Shown here piece by piece: positions 10,870 through 21,587 of a DNA stretch of 64,000 bases; position 1 is the stretch's first letter; every line of letters begins with the position of its first letter. Under the pieces are notes generated by a model that saw only the letters and a list, made by a program, of their open reading frames with translations, was not told the DNA's origin and searched no databases. The position numbers and the translations under genes are program-made. Source of the stretch: Tethya wilhelma (lineage: Eukaryota > Porifera > Demospongiae > Tethyida > Tethyidae); the NCBI GenBank assembly GCA_964030475.1, contig CAXIPT010000001.1, forward strand, positions 6,768,166-6,832,165. The letters run 5' to 3'.

Positions 10870-12430
10870 TTGAGAGACTGAGAGACTGAAAATACAGCCC
10901 TATATAGATCTTTTCTTTTATATACGAATCAATACAATAACAGCCTAAGGCTGGACACAAATTGCAGAACAATAGACTAACATAATAACAATGGCATATG
11001 TTACATCCTACTATGCGTTCACAATAGTGTTACATGAATCTGAGGCTTTTGTGCTTCTTTGAGCGCTTAGCTTAGAAACTGCACCCATTGATCACGCCCC
11101 GTGCATCATAGTGTGTGTTATCTAGAAATACAGTAGAGCTAGGAGTGCTGGCCCAGTTTTCTTAGCTGCTTAGCCAGGTAAGTAACTTTGAGAACTATTA
11201 TGTATGATAATACTCTGTTGTTTACTATAACTGAGTGAACTTTAGTATCACTGCATGCCAGACTAACCTATACTATCTCACTGACTCAGTAGCTGATGAG
11301 AGACCAGTCTCTGTAGCTCAGATGCATATCAGTGTGAAACAAGCATCAGCAGTGCAACTGTTCAAGTTTTACGTACCAATAAATTTTCAGTTTAAACTGA
11401 GTTCAAGTCCCACCAAAGGGTGGCCCACAGCAACATGATCTTTCCTGCACTCAGGCCAATTGGAAGATGCCTAGCTAGCCGGCATGGAATAGACTTGGCT
11501 GTGCACCTAATCTGCTCACTTGGGTCACAATACTCATGGTCTTTTTTTATACGCAATGTCATGCATGCATATTTAGTTTTGCATTCTACATGAGTGCGCC
11601 GAGGCTTGTGCACCTGCGGTGCTTTCATTTTGCACTGTGCTGCCCAAAAAATCAAAATCATCTGGTCCATTTTATCGCTACACCGTAGAAGTTCGACTTG
11701 AAGACATTTTAGACACTTTATGGCTGTTAAAAATTACTTTCTTATTACAAATATGACTCTAAGAACTTTAGCTACTTCTTTTCTGGCTGTTTCTTCTATG
11801 TTGTCATTACTTCCATGTGAGAAAAGAGTGTTTAAAGAATTATTCCTATGGGCAACATGAGGGACTCAACATGGAAAGAGAGTACTAAATGCAGCCCACA
11901 CAGGAGGAATTCTGCTCACAGTCAAACAGCCATTCCATCTTGTTTGCTTTCTCTTTACGATTTGGCCATTCCTATGTCTCATTACATTTCCAATGTTTTT
12001 TACTTGTTATAATCATACAGGTGTACAGTGTTGCTGCTTGATTATGATTAAAATAATTATTGCACTCATGTCACCTGGCTGCACTACTTTTTTCTTATAA
12101 ACAAGCTCAAACCTGTTTCGCTACAGTTAAAAATTTGATAATAGTACATAATATTATTATAATTATTGACCAATTATGCAATAGTGGATGCATGCATGCA
12201 TGCATGTCTCATGTACGTGCATCATAATGCACCTGATGGTTTTCAATAGCATAATGCAAATGGCTGGAACCCATGTTGTACAGCTACAAGGCTTCCTCTA
12301 GTCAAGCTAAAGGGATGAACAGCACTCAAGAAATCAAATTAGTTTGTTTTTGTGACTGATACAGTGACAAGAAAAAATATGACACACAAGTACAATAGTA
12401 TAACCTTATTGGTACTAAGTGCAGAGTGGA
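10870..12430. other. Intergenic sequence, no gene seen
   Basis: AT-rich, with short open frames on both strands and a GCATGCATGCATGCATGC run near 12,190. No domain, repeat copy or convincing exon was recognised. Confidence 0.35.
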
Positions 12431-12433
12431 TTA

Positions 12434-12643
12434 TACCGTATAGCAAGAAATTTTCATGGGGGAAAATTTTTGCATTTTCGGCTTTAATAAAAATTCGCGA
12501 GGAAAATTTTCGTGGATTGCGTCTCAACTATACGTGACGACCACATACCTTACAAATTTCGTGGGGGAAAATTTTCGCGGAAAGCTGCCAAACAGCGAAA
12601 TTCGCAAAAATTTTCCCCCACGAAAATTTCCCGCTATACGGTA
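12434..12643. mobile_element. 210-bp MITE with TACCGTATAGC terminal inverted repeats
   Basis: The ends are TACCGTATAGC and GCTATACGGTA. The inverted similarity runs inward for about 40 bp through GAAATTTTC and GGGGGAAAATTTT. If the outer TA pairs are target duplications, the element proper starts CCGTATAGC, as in Tc1/mariner-type MITEs. There is no coding capacity. Confidence 0.75.
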
Positions 12644-12649
12644 ACAGTC

Positions 12650-13260
12650 GGCCATTGGCCAATTTCTGATCAAAACATACTTATGGCTGATCGATATGTT
12701 GAAACATCAGACACGATGACCGGTACGGTGGAGCAAGCAGCTAGGCTAGTGCGAGCATTACATTACTGTCCTTTTTCCCCCAATTATTGCAGGTGAGTGA
12801 GTGCTCTGGTTCTGGGCCTAATAGAGGTATAAAGGCAATTTAAGACGCCAAGTTTCAGTTGCTACTTTTAAGCAATGGCAAACAATATATTATCAAGATT
12901 ACCAGGCAATGTCTTGGCTACGCTGTGTGGCAGATGATAAAGACTCATCACTAGTGGACACTTTGACTCGTGCAGTTTGCACAAGGTTTGAAGCCAAAAT
13001 TCGAATACAAAAAACTTTTCAAATGCTTGGATAACTGGAACAAGCAACCACAGGACAAGTACTATTCTAGATTTACTATTAAATTATGACTGACCAACTT
13101 TCAAATTGACTGATCAAAATTTTGAGTAGCCAGACATTTGTCTGGTTGTGTGAAAAAATTTATAATCTACTCTGAAGTGGTGGTGGCAAAAATAGCACTA
13201 ACATCAGTGCTGCTGATACATAGAAGCTGATAGGCTGATAGGTGTAACTATTGCACTAAT
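12650..13260. other. Intergenic sequence, no gene seen
   Basis: Nothing recognised beyond short open frames. Confidence 0.3.
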
Positions 13261-13262
13261 AT

Positions 13263-14250
13263 CATACGTACGGTAGTACGTATAGTAGGAATGGGTCGAC
13301 TGTCCCATAGACACAATACAAAATGTTGGTCACCATAAAAATCTAGTTAAACAAAATCAAACTTTCAAAGTTGCTCAGAAGCTCTCACTAACAGATTACC
13401 AACTGCTTGCAAGGCTTAAAACTTGCAAAAAGCTTCCTAAGCACTCGTAGAGAGCGCTACTGGGAAGCCACCATAGTGCCATTTTTGTTCTTCTAACTTC
13501 CTAACTGACTTACTTGAAAAGCATTTCCAGAGAACCAGAATGTGTTGAGCCAACTTTGACAGCACAAAGTAAGTTCTTTTCATAGGTACTACATTCCTTG
13601 ATACTCGTTTTCATCACAAATAAGCCTAAACAAAAACTAGAAAGCTTTGAAACTGAGAGTATAAATTCATGCACTTCAATGTAGCCATCTTCTTGTAGAG
13701 TTCAAAGGTCATTACCCACGTGGCATTATCATGCGCATGCGCATTAGATTCCTCCACTTAATGTAGTGCATATACATGTAGCTGCTATACTCAAGCTTTT
13801 TGTAAGGAGTAACCAGTCTCTAATAATTTCCACACTGTAGTGTTGAAAAAAGTGAATGACAACAAGTAGTACAAGAAAATAAGGAGTGTAGGAATGGGCA
13901 GTGCAGTAAAAAGTATTGGAACAAGGCATGTCTCAATTTCGGCACATGACTACTTCATTTTTTATACCCAACTCTTGGCTGGCTGTCCATGTTACCTGTC
14001 TGTTATAGTTGCTCCACTGCTTAGCCTACTGATTAGTAGGAATTTGAACCAATACAATAATAAGCTACCGCACTATTGTACAGATCGTTGCATTTACGAC
14101 ACTTAGCGGGATCCTTAGGAGGGATCAACTGGCAAGAATAAAAATGAAGTAGTCATGTGCCGAAATTGAGACATGCCTTGTTCCAATACTTTTTACCGCA
14201 CTGCCCATTCCTACACTCCTTATTTTTTTGAAATTTTTTACTACTTGTAA
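13263..14250. mobile_element. About 1-kb non-autonomous element ending in a long hairpin (copy 1)
   Basis: The left edge CATACGTACGGTAGTAC and the following GGAATGGG...CCCATAGACACAATACAAAAT are shared with the copy at 47,239. The right part contains a near-perfect inverted repeat: 13,866-13,965 against 14,140-14,250, arms of about 100 bp (core TAGGAATGGGCAGTGC and GGCACATGACTACTTC) around a loop of about 175 bp. No protein is encoded. The inverted repeat lies at one end only, so the element is not a simple TIR MITE. It abuts the Helitron relic that starts at about 14,252. Confidence 0.65.
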
Positions 14251-14251
14251 T

Positions 14252-15816
14252 ACTAGACAGATGCAAGCATCTATGGGGCGAGCCTGAGCAAATTCTCTGC
14301 ACTGTGCGACGGTGGAACCGGACGAGGTTGCCAATGGGAACATAATTACATCGTTGGGCAAGGAAATCTGCTCTTCCTGTTGGAAATAGAGTGGGAAATG
14401 CCATTGAGAAGTATCCCTCAGTGTTGAACTCGTTGATGGGAGCTCCTCCAATAGTGGGCCACATGAGAGTGGCAGAATTAGAACCAGCCTGATTGTTGAT
14501 CTTGCACAGCTTGCTGAATGGTTTCTTGTTCTGTGGTCCGAGGCTGGTGTGCTGCATTTGGAACAAATGAGCTTGACAGGTGTGCTGTGTAGGGACCTTC
14601 CTCCAGTACTTGAGATGACTGAGCAGTAGATGAGGGGTCATCAGGTTGAATGGATATTAGTGAGGAGAGGGTTCCATCTTCTGGCAGCTGACAAAGAGCA
14701 TCTTCATTCATACGAACTTGATTAGCTCGGTAGTACTGGTTGTTTTCAAACAGCCAGTTCAATGCTTGCTCAACAACATGCCTACGGACACGGAAATCTT
14801 GATGTGTTTGTTCCTTCTCCTTTCTCACAATCAGTACATTAATGTCTGATGGTAACCTTGGAAGGCTGGTGGCAAATGATAGCACATCCTGTGGAAGGTT
14901 GACAACATGTCCACTGTATCCATACTGGCCATGAGGTAGCCTATAGCCTGGACATGATTGGCATCACACCTGATATGAGCATCTCTTCAACCTGTGTCAG
15001 TCCCTATAATTATACCAAAAAGGATCAATAACAAAGTATAATGCATAGAATAATAATTATATTTACCTGCAATTGTGGTGGTACTGGGCCTGGGTCCATG
15101 TTATTTGCAGGGGAGAAAAGCTTGGGAACTTTTTTGTCCGGGAAGCACCTTCTACATTCTTGCTGATGGCCAACTATGGACACGTTTGGAAATTGCTCCA
15201 AACAAGTATTGCAGCAGTTAAACCGGGTAGTTGCCATCATTGAGTGAAAGTTTCTCATCTTTTTCAGAACTGCAGGCTGGTCAAATAGGGGAGATGAATA
15301 ATCAATTTGATTTGAGGTTTGATATCGCATACGATCTTGTTCTTGACGCATTTCTGTCTCAGGAGTTGTCTCCCTTCGTCTTCTTTCTTCAACTTTGACT
15401 CTGTCTTGGGCAAGACGAGCGTCTCTCCATAGTATCTATGGTCTCTCTCAGGAGTGGTCTCCCTTTGCCTCCTTGCTATCTTGGGCAAGACGAGCGTCTC
15501 CGAGGCTCAGGAGTGGTCTCCCTTTGCCTCCTTTCTTCGACTCTGACTCTATCTCAGTGGGCAAGACGAGCGTCTCTCTCAGGAGTGGTCTCCCGTTGCC
15601 TCCTTTCTTCGATTCTGACTCTTTCTTGGGCAAGACGAGCGCCTCTCTCAGGAGCTGTTTCCCTCAGGCGTCGCTGTTGTTTACGAGCTGAATCATTTTG
15701 TCTACGCCTTGCAAGTCTTCCGTTTCTTTTTCATCAGGCATTTCTCTAACTATACGTTCTCTGTACAGCTCTCTTCGTCGTGCAAGGCGTTTTTGTGCTT
15801 TATCTTCATTATCCAT
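14252..15816 (-). pseudogene. Degenerate Helitron N-terminal region
   Basis: Minus-strand pieces line up as the front part of a metazoan Helitron protein. It starts near 15,816 with MDNEDKAQKRLARRRELYRE, then Arg/Glu-rich repeats (RRQRETTPERDARLAQ), then a Cys-rich block (CCNTCLEQFP, CRRCFPDKKVPKLFSPANNM) with the DPGPVPPQL motif, then EEMLISGVMPIM, LPQDVLSFATSLPRL, FRVRRHVVEQALNWLF, and finally WPTIGGAPINEFNTEGY with AFPTLFPTGRADF. These are the order and motifs expected N-terminal to the Helitron Rep domain. At least four frameshifts or stops break it. The Rep HUH motif and the helicase are absent because the copy ends at the neighbouring hairpin element. Confidence 0.8.
15400..15690 (-). 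repeat. About 69-bp coding repeats inside the Helitron relic
   Basis: Roughly four units of about 23 codons, each around RRQRETTPERDARLAQ followed by RVRVEE, lie head to tail on the minus strand. Stops and small indels now interrupt several units. Similar RETxEQRxxRL repeats are known from the N-termini of metazoan Helitron-type proteins. Confidence 0.75.
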
Positions 15817-16004
15817 GATCACAGATCTGAAAAGCTTTCTGTATCATGCAGACCATAGACGTACACGTGCTATCTAGCGATATATTGCGCAATCGATGTA
15901 AATATTACAATACCACGCCTTCGAATTCGATTAATTCGAATATACGGAAAGTGTCCACCGTGTACAAACAGACAGAAATTTCATCGTTTACAAGACTATG
16001 TGGG

Positions 16005-16029
16005 GCTCGCTCAGGCTCGCCCCAATTAT
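16005..16029. repeat. 25-bp palindromic motif (copy 2)
   Basis: GGGGCTCGCTCAGGCTCGCC, then CCAAT, is the reverse complement of the motif at 9199-9223 with two differences. A half-degraded third copy (GGGGCGAGCCTGAGC) occurs at 14,278. See the separate observation. Confidence 0.65.
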
Positions 16030-16086
16030 GGTGCTACAGTCACACAGCCACTGTTATGAACACACTTTAATGAAATCACATTTTAG

Positions 16087-16400
16087 TGGTTACATTGCAA
16101 TTAATTAGCCAGATCCAACACCCAAACATTGTACAATATCTTGGTATGCATCACGATCCTAAAACTAATGCACCTGTGCTTTTAATGGAACTTTTAGATG
16201 AAAGGCCTTACTATGCTGCGACCCCTCATCGTGCATCACTGACTGTGTCCAGGTGTCCCTGTCTACATGCCTCCTCAAGCTCTCAGTAAGCCTCCAAACA
16301 TTCTGAGAAGCTAGACTGCTTCAGTTTTGGAATACCAATTGTCCAAACAATTACATGAGAATATCCAAGTGCATGTTTGTCGGATCAGAGATAGAGAGTT
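16087..16400 (+). pseudogene. Protein kinase relic (subdomains III-V and VIII)
   Basis: After a TTTTAG acceptor the plus strand reads LISQIQHPNIVQYLGMHHDP and then PVLLMELLDE, which fits kinase subdomains IV-V (HPNIVxxLG; hinge after LMEL). About 60 bp on, GVPVYMPPQALSKPP and then, after a frameshift, EKLDCFSFGIPIVQTIT fit subdomains VIII-IX (xPxYMPPEAL; DxFSFGI). The catalytic HRDxKxxN and DFG segments between them are missing. The pieces are too close and out of frame for a working gene. It resembles the kinase exons at 24.0-24.2 kb and may be a decayed copy of the same gene family. Confidence 0.6.
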
Positions 16401-17287
16401 CCTGATACTAACATGTGGAGTTAGCCAATCCTTTTGAATTGATTCTTGTTCTGCGAGTCTCCAGAGGTGCTGGTAGCTTGATCTTTTTTCACCAGTGTCT
16501 GACAAAGAGAAATTATTTAAGACAACTATAAACAACTATATACAATAAGACAACCAATTAAAAAAATCATTCCTGTTCAGAGTAAAACATATACCTTTGA
16601 ATGTGAAACGTCTGAGTGGTCAAGGTTGTTGATGTATCTGTATGAACTAACTACACTTGTTACAATAAATGGATAATTCTCACAGTAGGTGGATGGTGTA
16701 CTAATTATTCTGGCACCACTTACACCAAAGTGATTACCTACCACAACTACAACTATAATATCCTTTGATCAGAGAGTATGTGCTACAGTTCTCTCCACTT
16801 CCACACATGTGGATATCACAATATTTGGTCTTATGCATTGTTTTGATTGGGCATGTATATGTGTGCTTGTCTGTTCTGGCCATAGACTACTGCTATGGAT
16901 GACAGTCAGTGGAAACAACCAGTAGTTGATAACTTTCAGCTAAAAAATAGCAGGACATAAAACAGTACTTCTATCTGCATTCCTATAATGGCACTGTTAG
17001 AAGAAAATTTTACTGGTTGCTATCATTCATAATTATGTGATCGTTTCTAGGTACTAGTTTGAGAACCAAATAAGCAATATTATTTTATTCACAGCACTAT
17101 ATGAATGTATTAGCATACACACCCACATTCCATACTCACAAATGTGCAAATGTTCTCTGTAAACAATACCAGGGACGTGAATAATAACTTGAGCCTTTCC
17201 TGAGCCCCTCCCTCAGTTTTGTGCACCTGAAAGGTGTATTCAGCTACAGTATACTGATTGATAATTTGTGAACCTAGTATTGTGAGT
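16400..17287. promoter_or_regulatory. Upstream region of the CARD-FN3 gene
   Basis: No coding exon was recognised. The frame of the downstream gene is open for ten codons before its first ATG, so an upstream spliced exon cannot be excluded. No TATA box was obvious close to the start. Confidence 0.3.
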
Positions 17288-20047
17288 ATGGACAATTGTG
17301 ACACTGCTGAATATCGTGCCTTTCGTAGTTGCTTTGATAGACTAGTAAATGGAGTGAAGGATGATGTAGAAAGTGTAGCTAGAAAGGCTTTTACAAAGAA
17401 TCTTATTTCTCAAGAGAACAAAAGAAGTGCGACCAATCGAGCACTTGATGCAACTCATAGGGCAGACAATCTCTTACAACAAGTTTTAGGTAAAATTAAA
17501 CAGAATCCAGCATACTTCAATACATTTGTGACTACTCTTGAAGAAATACTATGTCTGAAAGAGCTGACAAAAGAACTGACAACTGAGCGAACAAAACAAG
17601 CACGATTCAATTTATGTCAGCCTGGGAAGCCAGCTGCCAGTGATGCTACTCAAGATAGCATCACAATAGAGTGGAAGAAGCCTGAATATGACAATGATAG
17701 TGTGATGCTTTATTTTGTAACATTTCAAGATCGTCAGAATTCCGACAATCCAAAGTGGGAATACAAACTGACACATAGCAATGACACCCGGTGGAAAATT
17801 TCTGGACTTCTTCCACGAACTAAGTACATCTTTAAGGTACGACCTGAACTAGAGGATGGTAGTACTGGTTGTTGGAGTGAATTCAGTGAACCCATCGAAA
17901 CTAAATCACCACCATATAAATGTCAGCCTGGAAAGCCAATGCCCATTACTGTGTCTCATGATAGCATCACATTACAGTGGAAGAAACCAGACTATAATTG
18001 TGAGAATGTTGAATCATATCTTGTGAAATATCGTTATGCCAATGGTCCATCAAAACAATGGATAAAAAAGTTGACTGAAGGTAGTGCAGATTCAAGGATA
18101 ACAGTTTCTGATCTTACTCTTCAAACCAAGTACATCTTCATGGTACGACCTGAACTAAAGGATGGTGTTGGTGTTACTAGTGTTGGTATTTGGAGTGAAG
18201 TCAGTGATCCTATTGAAACAAAAGCACCGCCCTGTCAGCCTGGTATGCCAATAGCTTGTGTTGTAACTCATGATAGCATCACTGTGGAATGGAATAAACC
18301 TGAACATCGCAGTGAGACTGTCGAGTCTTACCGTGTGAGATATTATATTGATGATCAAACTAAAGCATGGACTAATGTCATGACAAATCACAATAAAACA
18401 AAGTTCACTGCTTCAAACCTTTCTTCTCAAACTAAATACATCTTCAAAGTAAGACCTGAACTAGAAGATGGTAATATTGGTACTGAGAGTGAGCCCAGTG
18501 ATCCCATACAAACTAGGGCATCATCCCCACCTGGCAAACCAACAGCTTCTGATGTATCTTATGATAGGATCAAGCTGTCATGGAGCCCACCTGAATATGG
18601 TGCTGAGAATGGAACTAACTATTTTGTTTTACAATGTAAGAAAAATATGCCTGGTACTGAGAATTGGAAAGAATTGAAGACTAGTTCAATGTCAACAAGT
18701 GTTGAAATTAAGGGACTTGATCCTGCAACTGAGTATTATTTTAAAGTTAAGCTAGTGAGTAAAATAAGTGAAAGCAGTGAAAGCAAACCAAGTGATCTAA
18801 TTAAAACTAAATCCATGTGTAAACCAGGTAAACCACGTGCCACTAAAATTACCCATAACTCCATTGTATTGACTTGGGACATACCAGAAGAGTATAGCAC
18901 TACTGTTGAAACATATGCCATCGTTCCATTGTCTAAAACACATGCCCCAACAGAATCACCACTTACAATAAAAGCTAAACCTCATCCACATAAAACTGAG
19001 TCCACTACTATTTCCAATTTAAGTCCAGGAGCTCCGTACACATTCAAAGTTGTCCCCTCTGGTAGCAAAGACCACCGGGCAATTGCTGAGAGTGAACCCA
19101 GTGACCTGATAGTAACTAAGGTTACATCACAACCAGTAAAACCAGAAATTGTTGGTATTACAAATGACACAGCAACAGTTGAATGGAATCCCCCATACTA
19201 TGGGAAAGAACACATATTACAGTACACTGTTTGCTATCGTTCAGCTACAAGTTCATCCAGTGATTGGAATGAACAGAATACTAGTGGTAACCAAACACGT
19301 CAAGTCATAACAGGATTATCAATGAAAACAAAATACATGTTTAAAGTTGTCCCCAAATGCAAACATGAAACAATTGGAACCGAAAGCGAAGCCAGTGACT
19401 CCGTTGAAACATGTGCAACCTCTCCACCTGGTGTACCAGTACCAACTAAAGTGACACACAATACAATTTCTCTCAAATGGACTCCACCAGAGATTGGCAA
19501 GGGAAATGTATCATCATACATTGTATACTATAGACAATTAGAACTCAAGTATTGGAAACGCAAGAGTACTACAATTGATGATGGAACATGTATTAGTATT
19601 GGAGACCTTGAAGAAGGCATACCCTATCAGTTTAAAGTCAAAGCAGTATGTCATCCAGACCTCGGAATTGGTGCTGAGAGTAAAGCATGTGATTTTGTCT
19701 CAACACGTAATTCTTGCACTACTGGTAAACCTAGAGCCAGAGTTGTAGCCCACAACAGCATTGAACTAGAATGGGACAAGCCACGCCATGAATATGACCA
19801 CATCAGTTGTTATGAGGTGCAATATCGAGTGCAGGAACCAATTTGTTCGTGGCGTGAGGAAAGAACCGCGAAACGTGAAGAAGCTATAACTTTATCAAAT
19901 CTTCAATGCAACACAGAGTACATATTCAGAGTGAAGCCTATTTGTAGTGATAGAACTATATTTACCCAGTATAGCCGTAATAAACTGATTAAAACTAAAG
20001 ACAAACCCGATTCTGATCAGCACTGGTTGAAAAAATTCTTTAGTTAG
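17288..20047 (+). CDS. CARD-like death-fold protein with eight FN3 domains
   Basis: This is a single uninterrupted frame of 919 codons. The first ATG of the frame is at 17,288. Residues about 5-100 form an all-helical block (FDRLVNGVKDDVESVARKAF, then LISQENKRSATNRALD, then ADNLLQQVLGKIKQNPAYF) with the spacing of a CARD-type death fold, including the buried LLxxVxxKI helix. Eight FN3 domains follow, starting near residues 110, 212, 316, 414, 510, 614, 712 and 809. Each opens with PGKP or similar, has DSITxxW on strand B and ends TKYIFKVRPEL...WSE.SDPIxTK. There is no signal peptide, no membrane span and no C-terminal enzymatic domain, so the protein should be cytosolic. CARDs assemble signalling complexes by homotypic contacts; FN3 repeats give a rod for binding. 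A scaffold or sensor in innate signalling is an inference. Lack of introns among intron-rich neighbours suggests origin by retroposition or fusion within one exon. Confidence 0.85.
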   Translation: MDNCDTAEYRAFRSCFDRLVNGVKDDVESVARKAFTKNLISQENKRSATNRALDATHRADNLLQQVLGKIKQNPAYFNTFVTTLEEILCLKELTKELTTERTKQARFNLCQPGKPAASDATQDSITIEWKKPEYDNDSVMLYFVTFQDRQNSDNPKWEYKLTHSNDTRWKISGLLPRTKYIFKVRPELEDGSTGCWSEFSEPIETKSPPYKCQPGKPMPITVSHDSITLQWKKPDYNCENVESYLVKYRYANGPSKQWIKKLTEGSADSRITVSDLTLQTKYIFMVRPELKDGVGVTSVGIWSEVSDPIETKAPPCQPGMPIACVVTHDSITVEWNKPEHRSETVESYRVRYYIDDQTKAWTNVMTNHNKTKFTASNLSSQTKYIFKVRPELEDGNIGTESEPSDPIQTRASSPPGKPTASDVSYDRIKLSWSPPEYGAENGTNYFVLQCKKNMPGTENWKELKTSSMSTSVEIKGLDPATEYYFKVKLVSKISESSESKPSDLIKTKSMCKPGKPRATKITHNSIVLTWDIPEEYSTTVETYAIVPLSKTHAPTESPLTIKAKPHPHKTESTTISNLSPGAPYTFKVVPSGSKDHRAIAESEPSDLIVTKVTSQPVKPEIVGITNDTATVEWNPPYYGKEHILQYTVCYRSATSSSSDWNEQNTSGNQTRQVITGLSMKTKYMFKVVPKCKHETIGTESEASDSVETCATSPPGVPVPTKVTHNTISLKWTPPEIGKGNVSSYIVYYRQLELKYWKRKSTTIDDGTCISIGDLEEGIPYQFKVKAVCHPDLGIGAESKACDFVSTRNSCTTGKPRARVVAHNSIELEWDKPRHEYDHISCYEVQYRVQEPICSWREERTAKREEAITLSNLQCNTEYIFRVKPICSDRTIFTQYSRNKLIKTKDKPDSDQHWLKKFFS

Positions 20048-20751
20048 TTTAACAGTTGTGAGTGATTATAGTCAATAATCTTTTCAGCAATTGACTAAAA
20101 TTATGATAATTACGTTACTATGACTGCAGATAAGGAAGTTTTTGTGTCTTACTAAAGAACATAATTATTTATTCATTTATGCAAATTTGCCATTTACAGC
20201 TAAGTTTTATTGCTTTTTTGTTTTTTTTTATAATCTAGTGCATTTTTTCCAATCTGCTCTGTAAGTCTTCAGATCTCAAAGATATTGCCAGCCTGCTAAT
20301 GTAATTAATCCACTGGCAACTGAATTTGAATCAGTATAATGTCAAGCTGATTCTTATAAATTCGAAATATTTAGCTATTGCATGTAACAGCCTGAGAGTG
20401 GAAAGGACTGACAGTGACTGAAAATAGACTAAAGTTGTAACGTTCCTTGCTTGATTACTTTTTGCAACACCATCCATTCTACCATAGATTGGAAACTGCA
20501 TCTATCTCATTAGGCCAATTAGTGTGGACAAACCGATGTACTACTGGTTTCTCAAGTTCTTACTCTAATTAATGTACCCTAACGTTGTAAGTTTACAGGT
20601 TAATTGATTTTCAGCCTGGTATAGAGACAGGAGCGCATAATGAGAAAAAAGGAAGAGGGAGGGAGCGTGACACGACCACGCATTTAATTGAAATTCAAAC
20701 TTTTACTCGCGCTAGTTGTGTTGCTAAGTATAGAGTCACGTGGTCGTGTAT
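20048..20751. other. 3' flank of the CARD-FN3 gene and AT-rich spacer
   Basis: No canonical AATAAA was seen close to the stop codon. ACACGACCACG at about 20,670 and CGTGGTCGTGT at about 20,737 form a short inverted pair next to TATAAAAAG, directly before the R1 copy. Confidence 0.35.
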
Positions 20752-21440
20752 AAAAAGTGGTGCATCGTCTGTTATATCGCAAGGTAATGCTGATATACAG
20801 TACCTTCTATAGCACAACCATTTTGTCACTATCATCCTAAATTATATGATGAAGTGCTAAACAGAAGACAACGATCATTTATAAAATTGCCAGTCTGATG
20901 TGTTATTTCTTGGTGCATGTGACCAAGCAATTGCATCTAGAAAAATTGTAGTTCTACTACTAATTAGTAAATTATGTCATATAGAATGTGGGCAAACAAA
21001 ATTATCACAATCAGTTAAGATCACTGATCATTGACAACTGAGTGGATTATGAGGGGAGTAAAAGTCCATCGATTGTGTTGTGAATCATACCAACAATGTT
21101 GCTGATCCTCATGTCATTTATGTTCCATCAACACATACTACAGCGTATTACTAACCACAACTTGCGCACTGCTCATTTCCCTAGTTTGTCCTTGTCCATT
21201 GTGATCCTTTGCCATTCATATGTACCACTAAGGCAATATATACAGGCACATGAATTTCTTCCTGATTATATACCTACTCCCTCATAATTTACACATGTAA
21301 AGCAAAGAAAGAGATGAAATTGAGGTACTATATAATACTTTTTAATTTTACACTGGTGTGTTTAACGGCGAAATTTTCCATATGTCCAAATTTTTATTTA
21401 CAATTGTCAACCTAAGACATTGATCTAGCTAGCTGCACTG

Positions 21441-21478
<38 letters not shown>

Positions 21479-21583
21479 CTTTTCCATTGAGTGTCGTATG
21501 CATTAGACACACGGCCATGTCCTCATGTATTGGACCTATTGGACCTTCTTGTACATTAATGGTTAATTACTGTTAAATTTTGA
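20752..21583. repeat. R1 repeat copy, cut by a TIR element
   Basis: It starts at the same base as the 2440 copy and follows it closely to TTAATTACTGTTAAATTTTGA, where the TIR element at 21,588 begins. An internal T run has expanded to about 35 bases at 21,440-21,474, against 7 in the other copies. Confidence 0.8.
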
Positions 21584-21587
21584 AACA

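Noticed and set aside
13894..14451. Open frames across the hairpin element and the Helitron edge
   Set aside because: They are created by the inverted arms; only the part above 14,252 resembles Helitron protein.
17258..17287. Upstream extension of the CARD-FN3 frame
   Set aside because: The extension begins at TTG and adds ten residues with no similarity to the domain; the first ATG at 17,288 is the natural animal start.
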